Made by a program: the position numbers and the translations under genes. The notes below the pieces were generated by a model. It worked only from the letters and a program-made list of their open reading frames with translations, was not told where the DNA came from and did no database searches. Shown here one piece after another: positions 22,466 to 29,516 of a stretch of DNA of 33,652 nucleotides (positions within the stretch are counted from its first letter, which is position 1; each line of letters opens with the position of its first letter). This DNA comes from Candidatus Uhrbacteria bacterium RIFCSPHIGHO2_02_FULL_53_13 (lineage in GTDB: Bacteria > Patescibacteriota > Patescibacteriia > UBA9934 > UBA11717), in the NCBI GenBank assembly GCA_001791035.1, contig MGDX01000018.1, positions 1 through 33,652 of the forward strand, in the 5' to 3' direction.

Positions 22466-23053
22466 ATGATCATTACGCTTTCCGGATACCCGGGTTCAGG
22501 AAAGTCAACGGTTGCCACACTTGTCGCAGCGCGACTCGGTCTTCAGCGCCACTCCATGGGCGACCTGCGCCGACAATACGCACAAGAGCACGGCATGACC
22601 ATTGACGAGTGGAATGCGCTGGGAGAAACATCCGATGAGACAGATGCTCCGGTTGATGAACGACAACGCACTCTTGGCCAAACGGAAGATGACTTCGTCA
22701 TCGATGGGCGTATCTCCTGGTACTTTATCCCGCACTCATTCAAAGTGTTCTTGGATGTTGATCCCGATGAGGGAGCGCGGCGTATGTTTGAGCATGCCAG
22801 AGCAGGAAAACGACCGAGTGAGAGTGCGTATGGATCCAAGAAAGCTGTACGCGAGCAAGCCGCGGCGCGATCTGCCTCGGACAACGTACGGTATGGAAAA
22901 TACTACGGCATTCAATGGGACGACAAGGCGAATTTCGATCTTGTCGTTGATACAAGCTCCACGCCTCCCGAGAAGATCGCAGAGCAGATTATTGAGGCAT
23001 TAAAAACGTGGGCTCAAAGAGCCGTCATTGACAAAAAACCGGTCCCCCGATAG
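22466..23053 (+). CDS. Cytidylate kinase-like P-loop kinase
   Basis: A 195-residue nucleoside-monophosphate kinase-like protein, shorter than the usual 220-residue Cmk. Walker A is GYPGSGKST (residues 6-14) after IITLSG. LGLQRHSMGDLRRQ follows where cytidylate-kinase-like proteins have their GDL/GDxxR substrate region, and DDFVIDGRISWYFIP is the FVIDGR motif found in CMP kinases. SAYGSKKAVREQAAARSASDNVRYGKYYGI is the lid/NMP region with several Arg, and DFNLVVDTSxxPPE fits the family end. Its substrate (CMP/dCMP) is by family inference. It lies 13 bases behind the pseudouridine synthase and probably shares its message. Confidence 0.8.
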   Translation: MIITLSGYPGSGKSTVATLVAARLGLQRHSMGDLRRQYAQEHGMTIDEWNALGETSDETDAPVDERQRTLGQTEDDFVIDGRISWYFIPHSFKVFLDVDPDEGARRMFEHARAGKRPSESAYGSKKAVREQAAARSASDNVRYGKYYGIQWDDKANFDLVVDTSSTPPEKIAEQIIEALKTWAQRAVIDKKPVPR

Positions 23054-23056
23054 TAT
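23028..23056 (+). promoter_or_regulatory. rplS: Promoter of rplS
   Basis: TTGACA (23028-23033), 17-base spacer, TAGTAT (23051-23056), overlapping the end of the kinase gene and 29 bases before the rplS ATG. Confidence 0.75.
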
Positions 23057-23085
23057 CTGGCCACCTATCTCACAGTCATAAGCTT

Positions 23086-23559
23086 ATGAGCGACGAAGAC
23101 AAGACAACTGAACAACCGGAGGAAAACAAAGAAATCGGAACAAGTGTACAGAAAACAGAGGCAGCTCCAGTGAGTAAAGACGCTCCGGAGGAACATCAAG
23201 ATGAAGCCACCGACGACGGCGCAACGCCCGTCGCGTTCCCGCACCGAGACCTGAAGCCGGGAATGGTTGTGCGCGTGCACGAAGTCATCAAAGATACGAA
23301 CGCTAAAGGTGAAGAGCGTGAGCGTGTGCAGATGTTTGAAGGCACCGTTCTGGGACTCAACGGCAGCGGCATCGGCCGCACGATCACGGTGCGCAAAGTG
23401 TCAGACGGCGTCGGCGTTGAAAAGATTTATCCGCTCGCCTCGCCGCACGTGCGCGAAATAGACATCATCAAACAATATCGTGTGCGACGCGCTAAACTCT
23501 GGTATTTGAAGCGCGACAAAAAGAAGCGCCGACTTAAGGAAGTCCCGCTGAAAACCTAA
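23086..23559 (+). CDS. rplS: Ribosomal protein bL19 with acidic N-terminal extension
   Basis: A large-subunit ribosomal protein that lies at the 30S-50S interface. The bL19 core starts near residue 52 (FPHRDLKPGMVVRVHEVIKD) and runs through VQMFEGTVLGLNGSGIGRTITVRK and IYPLASPHVREIDIIKQYRVRRAKLWYLKR, then the basic KKKRRLKE tail. A normal bL19 is about 115-120 residues; this has 157 because about 50 residues of Glu/Asp/Lys/Thr-rich sequence (EDKTTEQPEENKEIG...) precede the core. The extension is low in structure and its role is unknown. It sits at the 3' end of the rluD/kinase unit with its own promoter. Confidence 0.95.
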   Translation: MSDEDKTTEQPEENKEIGTSVQKTEAAPVSKDAPEEHQDEATDDGATPVAFPHRDLKPGMVVRVHEVIKDTNAKGEERERVQMFEGTVLGLNGSGIGRTITVRKVSDGVGVEKIYPLASPHVREIDIIKQYRVRRAKLWYLKRDKKKRRLKEVPLKT

Positions 23560-23560
23560 A

Positions 23561-23595
23561 AAACAAAAGACGGGCTCGCACCCGCTCTTTTGTTT
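23561..23595. terminator. Bidirectional terminator between rplS and the secreted protein gene
   Basis: AAACAAAAGA+CGGG pairs with CCCG+TCTTTTGTTT around loop CTCGCA, with one bulged base. T-runs follow the stem on both strands, so it should end transcripts of both convergent genes. Confidence 0.82.
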
Positions 23596-23611
23596 ATCAC
23601 GATCACACCGG

Positions 23612-25303
23612 TTACTCGGCCATGTTCGTCACAACTTGATATCGGTCAAGCTGTGCTTTGCTCACAACGTGAACATCGTGCCACCAGAACGGACCGTAAT
23701 ATCTGAATGCCGCCGCTTCGTTGACGATCGGGGATTTGTGCGTGTCGTCAACCACCATATGCACGGTGCTAGCTTCCGGCGACTTGATCATCGTCCCTGG
23801 CGCATACGGCGCAAATCCGCCGTCCACATACGCATTCACATTCATCAGCGACAAATCAATGATACGCGCAAAGTTTGGTTCCCAGGAATAGTAGACATCC
23901 TCGTTCGCAACCGTGTAACGCTTCCCATTTCTGAAGAGGTAGACCGAAGGCGAGCCTGCACGTTTGGCAAAGACGTCTCCCTCCGACCGCAGCCACGCCT
24001 GCGGACGCACCGTGACATACTGATGGCCGTTTCGCCCAAGCATCGGAATCATCACATGCGTTGCGTCCACCACATACGCGCGTCCCAAGGGCGCGTAGCC
24101 AATCACGCGCCGTGCCAATCCCTGCGACCACACCACGCGTCCCTGCCGGTCCACAACCACGCGCGCCGATCCATACGCATCCGTCCACTGAATCCCCCCG
24201 TCTTGCAGGACGCGAAGGCCCGTCTCCATGTCGTACGTGTCATATCCGTCCACAAATTGATCCGCGTGCGTAAACGACACGAGCGTGCCGTTTTGCACAA
24301 ACGCCGTCCCATCCCACGTGCCGATGTTCGAGGTCACGCCCGACCGGCGTCGCATGATGTAATGCCGCCCGTCTTTCTCGTTGTACGAGATGTAAAACAG
24401 GGTTCCGTTATGCGCCATCAAGCGGCTTTCCTGATCCAGAATGTTCTTCTCCCACAACAGACGATCGTCGAGCATCGTCGTGCGACCCGAAGCGATCTCG
24501 TAGAGCATGAGCTTCTGATAACGAAAGAACTCGACCGTGTTCCCCACGATGCGCGCTCCAAGCAGATACCCGTTGATGGTGTAACTGTCCGGAATCGCGC
24601 GCGAAGGAACGTTGTTCTCATGCAACCACAATTCCTGATCGCCGTTTTCAAACACGACGCGGGTCAACACGCGTCCTCGTTGGATGTCCTCGATCACCTC
24701 AAACTGGTTGCGCCACATGTTGTTCACCGTCACCGTAGCCCCATTGGAAGACGTGGCGCGCAGAATCTCCACCTGCGGAAAACCGTTCCGCAATGTTTGC
24801 GTATGCTGTACCTCAAAGTAAAACGTCGCGCCATCCACGCGCACAATGACTTGCGACGCGTTACCAAGAAAGATGTCATCAAAACGCCGCACGCGTACGC
24901 CTTGCGCCAAGTCGAGTTCGTAGATATCAAACCGCGCGGGACTCCCCGACGCTTCGGCCCACACGATGCGATTTTGATTTCTCAAGATGGTTGCCGCACG
25001 GAGCGCCGACACCGGCACGCCATCCACGCGTGCCTCTTTGCCATCGCGATACACGTACACGGCTGTGGTCGCCATATCGATTGGCGCTTCGTAGACAATG
25101 GTCGCGTTTCCGACGCGCTGTACCGTGCCCGCTTGCCGCAGAACAGACGTCGCGTGCGTCGGCACGCTCTGCGAACTGGCGACGCGCAAATCCGTAAACG
25201 CATTCACGCTCGCTCCAAACACCGTTGGCGCCGCGGCCATCATGGTCGTAAGCGCCAGCACGAGAGCAAAACTTTGTTGTCGTATGGTGATCATAATCAT
25301 CAT
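23612..25303 (-). CDS. Secreted protein with beta-repeats and GKR/PGT-type C-terminal repeats
   Basis: A 563-residue protein with an N-terminal signal peptide (RQQSFALVLALTTMMAAAPTVFGA, likely cut after FGA or ASA-like site). The middle (about 60-440) is made of many short beta-strands in the style of a propeller: repeats such as FDIYELDLAQG, LMLYEIASGRTTML, RVLTRVVFENGDQELWL. The last 110 residues resemble a repeat I associate with exported Patescibacteria proteins: SVYLFRNGKRYTVANEDVYYSW followed by VDGGFAPYAPGTMIKSP. A second, weaker copy is STVHMVVDDTHKSP...YYGPFWWHDV. The function is not known; a surface or wall-associated role is inferred. Several ATGs compete at the start (25303, 25300, 25294). 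Confidence 0.7.
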   Translation of the reverse strand: MMIMITIRQQSFALVLALTTMMAAAPTVFGASVNAFTDLRVASSQSVPTHATSVLRQAGTVQRVGNATIVYEAPIDMATTAVYVYRDGKEARVDGVPVSALRAATILRNQNRIVWAEASGSPARFDIYELDLAQGVRVRRFDDIFLGNASQVIVRVDGATFYFEVQHTQTLRNGFPQVEILRATSSNGATVTVNNMWRNQFEVIEDIQRGRVLTRVVFENGDQELWLHENNVPSRAIPDSYTINGYLLGARIVGNTVEFFRYQKLMLYEIASGRTTMLDDRLLWEKNILDQESRLMAHNGTLFYISYNEKDGRHYIMRRRSGVTSNIGTWDGTAFVQNGTLVSFTHADQFVDGYDTYDMETGLRVLQDGGIQWTDAYGSARVVVDRQGRVVWSQGLARRVIGYAPLGRAYVVDATHVMIPMLGRNGHQYVTVRPQAWLRSEGDVFAKRAGSPSVYLFRNGKRYTVANEDVYYSWEPNFARIIDLSLMNVNAYVDGGFAPYAPGTMIKSPEASTVHMVVDDTHKSPIVNEAAAFRYYGPFWWHDVHVVSKAQLDRYQVVTNMAE

Positions 25304-25318
25304 GATAGATATGCGACC

Positions 25319-25348
25319 GTCTTAGCAGAATTCGATATGTTTTGTCAA
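25319..25348 (-). promoter_or_regulatory. Promoter of the secreted repeat-protein gene
   Basis: TTGACA (25343-25348), 18-base spacer, TAAGAC (25319-25324) on the minus strand, 15 bases before the first ATG at 25303. It overlaps the space between uvrA and this gene. Confidence 0.55.
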
Positions 25349-25366
25349 CGCAAAAATTCACCCCAC

Positions 25367-28279
25367 TTACACCGACACGGCCTCCTTTGTTTTTGCGGTC
25401 TTTTTGACCGCCGGTGCTTTCGTCGCCACGCGTGAAGGGAAACGCTTCAGCGCTTCTTTTAAGTATAGGCCCGTCAAGCTCTCGGCACATTTTGCCACTG
25501 TCTCCGGCGTCCCTTGCGCCACCACGTATCCGCCGCGCGCGCCTCCCTCCGGTCCCATGTCAATCACATGGTCGGCGTGGCGAATCACATCCAAATTGTG
25601 CTCGACCATGAGCACCGTGTTGCCTTTATCAACGAGGCGATCCAACACTTCCAGCAATCGTTTGACGTCGTCAAAGTGCAATCCGCTCGTCGGCTCATCC
25701 AAAATGTACAGCGTCTTTCCCGTCGAGCGGCGTGAGAGCTCGGTCGCAAGCTTGACGCGCTGGGCCTCTCCGCCCGAAAGCGTCGTTGCCGATTGCCCGA
25801 GCTTGATGTACCCAAGTCCCACTTCGTGCAGAACGTTGAGCTTATCGTGAATCGCAGGAGTGTCTTCAAAGAATCGGCGCGCCTCCTCAACCGTCATATC
25901 CAAAACGTCAGCAATATTTTTTTGTTTGTAGTGAATCTCAAGCGCCTCGGCGTTGTAGCGCTTGCCATGGCACTCATGGCAATCCACATACACGTCCGGC
26001 ATAAACTGCATCTCAATGCGCTGTTGCCCGTCGCCGCCGCACACTTCGCACCGCCCTCCGCCTTTGACGTTGAAACTAAACTTTCCGGCGTCATAGCCGC
26101 GCATCTGCGCCTCGGGCACGTTGGCAAACACATCGCGCATCGCCGTAAACACCCCTGTGTATGTGGCGGGATTTGAACGCGGCGTTCGACCGATCGGCGA
26201 TTGATCCACCGTCACCACCTTGTCCACGTTTTTGATACCCGTGATGCTCTTATGTTCTGACGGATACGCCTTCGCGCGATAGAAATGCTTGGCGAGCGCC
26301 TTACCAAGAATGTCCAAAATCAATGTAGACTTCCCCGATCCTGAAACGCCCGTCACGCACACAAACTGCCCGAGCGGAATATCCACCGTCACATTTTTGA
26401 GATTGTACGCGGTCGCGCGCGAAATCGTCATCTTCTTTGTCTTCTTCAACGGCCGTCGCTTTTTTGGCGTCGGAATTTCCATCTCGCCCTTCAAGTATTT
26501 TCCCGTGAGCGACTCTTCGCACGCCATCAGGGCCTCGGCAGAACCGGCGGCAATAATCTCGCCGCCGTACACGCCCGCGCCCGGACCCACGTCAATCACA
26601 TAGTCGGCCGCGCGCATCATGGCCTCGTCGTGCTCCACAACAATCACCGTGTTGCCAATGTCGCGCAGAGTCTTCATGGTCGCGATGAGTTTGTTGTTGT
26701 CGCGCTGATGCAATCCAATAGACGGCTCGTCCAAAATGTAAATGACGCCCGACAAGTTGGTACCCAGTTGTGTCGCTAAGCGCACGCGTTGACTCTCTCC
26801 TCCCGACAAGCTCACCGCCGCGCGATCAAGCGTCAAGTAGCCTAATCCAACATTGATAAGACTCTCCAACCGGTGCATAACTTCGCGCTTCACATTCTCA
26901 ATCACCTTCGTCTCTATCTCGGAAAGCTCCCGTTGCGCATGCAACGATTGTTCGCTCAATGTGATGAATGTCTCACGCAGTTCATCAAGAGGCATTTGTA
27001 CCAAATCACACAGGTAGTGCCCCGCCACGGTGACCGCCAAGCTCTCCAAGCGCAGCCGCTTCCCGTCGCACTCCGGACACGTCGTCTTGCGCATATACGT
27101 CTCCAGTTCCTTGCGCACGTACTCGGAATCGGTCTCCTTGTACTTTTGTTCGAGCATCCCCAGAATGCCAGAAAACAGCATGTCCTTTCCGCCAATCGTG
27201 AATGTTTCACCGCCCGTGCCGTTCAAGATGAGACGCTTTTTGGATTCCGAAAATTTTTGAATCGGCGTGTGAATATCAAACTGATGCACGACACCGACCG
27301 CTTCGAGCATCTTCAAATACACGGTCGAGTTTCCGGCAATGCGGCTCCATGGTTTGACGGCGCCTTCGGCAAGCGTAAGACGCGGATTTGGAATCACGAG
27401 CTCGGGCTCCAACACCAGCTTCACGCCAAGGCCCGTACACTCGTGACACGCGCCGTTTGGCGAATTAAAGCTGAACATATTTGGCTGTAAGCTTGGCAAC
27501 GAACGCTGACACTCGGGGCACATGAGCGCCTGACTCATGAGAATATCCTCTCCGGTATCTTCGCGCATGAGGGTCAGGCATCCGTTTCCAAGATCCAACG
27601 CTTCCTTGATCTGTGCCGTAAGATCCTCGTTTGAAACCGCCTGTCCCTTTGTATAACGAGCAACGACCATATCAAGATCGTGTGCTTTCTTTTTGTCTTT
27701 GCGCAGTGAGACGAGCTCGTCCAAGTCCATCAAGAGCCCATCGTAGCGCGCCGATGTAAACCCCGCCGCCTCGGCCGCCACGAGCGCCTGTTTGTGTTCG
27801 CCCTTCGCTTGTCGCACCATCGGCGAGAGCACAACAACGTCCGTCTGCTGAACCAGTGCCGTGATGGTCGTCATCATTTGTTCGAGCGTTTGCTCCACCA
27901 CCGGCACATGACACTCCGGACAATGCGCCTGCCCCGCGCGCGCAAACAGCACGCGCAGTGAGTCATAAATCTCGGTCACCGTGCCGACCGTTGAGCGCGG
28001 ATTGGTAGACGCCGTTTTTTGATCAATCGCAATCGTCGGCGACAATCCTTCAATCGCATCCACGTCCGGCTTGTCCTGCATCTCCAAAAACTGGCGCGCG
28101 TACGAAGAAAGACTCTCCATGTATCGACGTTGCCCCTCCGCGTAGATGGTGTCAAACGCGAGCGAGGATTTACCTGAACCGGAAAGTCCCGTCATAACCG
28201 TCAACGTTCCCTTGGGAATGTCAACGTTGATATTTTTCAAATTGTGAACGCGCGCGCCGCGAACAGAAATGGAAGACAT
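25367..28279 (-). CDS. uvrA: Excinuclease ABC subunit A
   Basis: Damage-recognition ATPase of nucleotide excision repair, which loads UvrB onto DNA lesions. The 970-residue length is normal (about 940-960) plus a short C-terminal tail (TKAPAVKKTAKTKEAVSV). It has two ABC modules. Module I has Walker A GLSGSGKSS, signature LSGGESQRVRLATQLG and EP-S Walker B. Module II has GVSGSGKST, signature LSGGEAQRVKLATELS and ILDEPTSGLHF. Zinc fingers are CPEC...C..C around MFSFNSPNGACHECTGLG, and GRCEVCGGDGQQRIEMQFMPDVYVDCHECHGKRYN. The long C-terminal basic tail of about 25 residues is unusual. It is on minus, divergent from the DsbA-like gene. Confidence 0.97.
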   Translation of the reverse strand: MSSISVRGARVHNLKNINVDIPKGTLTVMTGLSGSGKSSLAFDTIYAEGQRRYMESLSSYARQFLEMQDKPDVDAIEGLSPTIAIDQKTASTNPRSTVGTVTEIYDSLRVLFARAGQAHCPECHVPVVEQTLEQMMTTITALVQQTDVVVLSPMVRQAKGEHKQALVAAEAAGFTSARYDGLLMDLDELVSLRKDKKKAHDLDMVVARYTKGQAVSNEDLTAQIKEALDLGNGCLTLMREDTGEDILMSQALMCPECQRSLPSLQPNMFSFNSPNGACHECTGLGVKLVLEPELVIPNPRLTLAEGAVKPWSRIAGNSTVYLKMLEAVGVVHQFDIHTPIQKFSESKKRLILNGTGGETFTIGGKDMLFSGILGMLEQKYKETDSEYVRKELETYMRKTTCPECDGKRLRLESLAVTVAGHYLCDLVQMPLDELRETFITLSEQSLHAQRELSEIETKVIENVKREVMHRLESLINVGLGYLTLDRAAVSLSGGESQRVRLATQLGTNLSGVIYILDEPSIGLHQRDNNKLIATMKTLRDIGNTVIVVEHDEAMMRAADYVIDVGPGAGVYGGEIIAAGSAEALMACEESLTGKYLKGEMEIPTPKKRRPLKKTKKMTISRATAYNLKNVTVDIPLGQFVCVTGVSGSGKSTLILDILGKALAKHFYRAKAYPSEHKSITGIKNVDKVVTVDQSPIGRTPRSNPATYTGVFTAMRDVFANVPEAQMRGYDAGKFSFNVKGGGRCEVCGGDGQQRIEMQFMPDVYVDCHECHGKRYNAEALEIHYKQKNIADVLDMTVEEARRFFEDTPAIHDKLNVLHEVGLGYIKLGQSATTLSGGEAQRVKLATELSRRSTGKTLYILDEPTSGLHFDDVKRLLEVLDRLVDKGNTVLMVEHNLDVIRHADHVIDMGPEGGARGGYVVAQGTPETVAKCAESLTGLYLKEALKRFPSRVATKAPAVKKTAKTKEAVSV

Positions 28280-28322
28280 AGGGAGGTTGTGTCTGTGTTC
28301 ACCATTGAAAATGCTGATGGCG

Positions 28323-28350
28323 ACTCTAACACAAGAAACAGATGTGTCAA
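28323..28350 (-). promoter_or_regulatory. uvrA: Promoter of uvrA
   Basis: TTGACA (28345-28350), 16-base spacer, TAGAGT (28323-28328) on the minus strand, 43 bases before the ATG. I see no LexA-type box (CTGT-N8-ACAG or GAAC-N4-GTTC) over it. Confidence 0.7.
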
Positions 28351-28403
28351 GGCGCCAAGGTGGATGACCAAATCACAAACACGATTGGTTGTCAAATGTT
28401 TGG

Positions 28404-28415
28404 TATACTTATAGT
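28404..28415 (+). promoter_or_regulatory. Twin -10 elements, near-leaderless DsbA-like gene
   Basis: TATACT (28404-28409, preceded by TGG as extended -10) and TATAGT (28410-28415) lie in tandem. The second ends 9 bases before the ATG at 28425. No good -35 is visible. The stretch TATAGTCAT(A/C)ACACTATG recurs at 33503-33520. Confidence 0.6.
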
Positions 28416-28424
28416 CATAACACT

Positions 28425-29216
28425 ATGCAGTTGACTCCACACGAGGAAGCGTCCACGGTGCTGAACGCAAAACAAAAACACACGGGCGTGTGGATTGTGG
28501 TTGGCATTGTCGTGGTGCTGGCGCTCTTGTTTTTGTGGCGCGTGATTGTGTACGCGGTGCAGATTTCCCGCGGAATGGCCATCCCTCCGCAATCATTTTC
28601 TGCGTCTATCACGCTCGATCAAACGCTGGAAAAAAGCGTCCTCAATACTCCGAGCGAAACCGAAACAATTTTGGCCATTGGCACCGGTGCCAGCGATGAT
28701 CCGTCGCTCGGACCGCCCGAGGCGCTCGCCCTTTTGACGATCACCGAGTTTGCGGACTTTGGATGTCCGTTTTCGCGCGAAACGAGCTACATCGCGCGAG
28801 CGCTGGCCGAGCACACGGATATTGTACGCTATGTGTATCGCGATTTTCCGCTCACGGATCTGCACCCCAATGCCGATGTGGCCGCACAAGCAGGACAATG
28901 TGCAAACGAGCAGGGACGCTTTTTTGACTACCACGACAAGCTCTACCAAAATCAATACGATCTTTCTACGGAGCGCTTGAAGCAATACGCGCAAGAGATC
29001 GGCCTTGAGACGCGCTCGTTCAACGCGTGCCTTGACTCGCACCGATACGCCGCCGAGGTTGCCGCCGACAAACAGGCGGGCATGGAGGCAGGCGTGCGCG
29101 GCACTCCAACGTTTTTCTTTAATGGAGCGCGCGTTGAGGGCGCGTTTCCGCGCGCGTTCTTAACCGATATGTTGCGGCAGTTCCGCGGCGTTGCCAATGC
29201 GCAAACCGCTCAATAA
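28425..29216 (+). CDS. Membrane-anchored DsbA-like thioredoxin-fold protein
   Basis: A 263-residue protein of the Thioredoxin_4 (DsbA/DSBA-like) group. A single helix at about 20-44 (GVWIVVGIVVVLALLFLWRVIVYAV) anchors it, the thioredoxin part facing outside. The active site is DFGCPFSRETS: the first Cys is present, but the second Cys of CxxC is Ser. Other hallmarks are RYVYRDFPLTDLHPNADVAAQAGQCANEQGRFFDYHDKLYQ and GVRGTPTFFFNG, with the conserved cis-Pro in GTPTFF. It therefore looks like a mono-thiol thioredoxin-fold protein, perhaps a reductase or isomerase partner rather than a full oxidant. An earlier start at 28389 is possible, but the -10 elements favour 28425. Confidence 0.85.
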   Translation: MQLTPHEEASTVLNAKQKHTGVWIVVGIVVVLALLFLWRVIVYAVQISRGMAIPPQSFSASITLDQTLEKSVLNTPSETETILAIGTGASDDPSLGPPEALALLTITEFADFGCPFSRETSYIARALAEHTDIVRYVYRDFPLTDLHPNADVAAQAGQCANEQGRFFDYHDKLYQNQYDLSTERLKQYAQEIGLETRSFNACLDSHRYAAEVAADKQAGMEAGVRGTPTFFFNGARVEGAFPRAFLTDMLRQFRGVANAQTAQ

Positions 29217-29239
29217 TCCTTGCACGAACATAGATACGA

Positions 29240-29268
29240 TTGACAACAACAGCCCCGCGCGCTACGAT
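29240..29268 (+). promoter_or_regulatory. secG: Promoter of secG, near-leaderless
   Basis: TTGACA (29240-29245), exactly 17 bases, TACGAT (29263-29268). The -10 ends 11 bases before the secG ATG, so the leader would be about 5 bases. Confidence 0.75.
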
Positions 29269-29279
29269 GGCACCCACCT

Positions 29280-29501
29280 ATGGAACTCCTCTTCAACATC
29301 GCTCAAATTGTTTTGGCCATCCTGCTCATGCTCGGCGTTCTGCTCCAGCAACGCGGCGCGGGACTTGGTGCCGGTTTTGGGGGCGATAGCGCGGTGTTCA
29401 CCACCAAGCGCGGTGCTGAAAAAGTGCTGTACAACGCCACCATCGTGATCGCCATCATCTTTTTTACCGTTTCTCTCGTACGTGTGATTGTCTTCGCTTA
29501 G
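29280..29501 (+). CDS. secG: Protein translocase subunit SecG
   Basis: The small third subunit of the SecYEG protein-export channel. It has 73 residues, with two transmembrane helices (about 2-21 and 48-70). The conserved loop QQRGAGLGAGFGGDSAVF, with the family Q-x-RGxGLGxxFG, links them. The short N-terminus and length are normal. The SBP_bac_5-type protein follows 15 bases downstream, so the two probably share a transcript. Confidence 0.94.
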   Translation: MELLFNIAQIVLAILLMLGVLLQQRGAGLGAGFGGDSAVFTTKRGAEKVLYNATIVIAIIFFTVSLVRVIVFA

Positions 29502-29516
29502 CGCGACGGCTCTCTT

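Noticed and set aside
23636-25435. 599-codon plus-strand frame
   Set aside because: Antisense to the secreted repeat protein; very His/Arg-rich, a typical mirror of a GC-skewed gene.
28280-28424. SOS (LexA) operator in front of uvrA
   Set aside because: No CTGT-N8-ACAG or GAAC-N4-GTTC pattern over the promoter.
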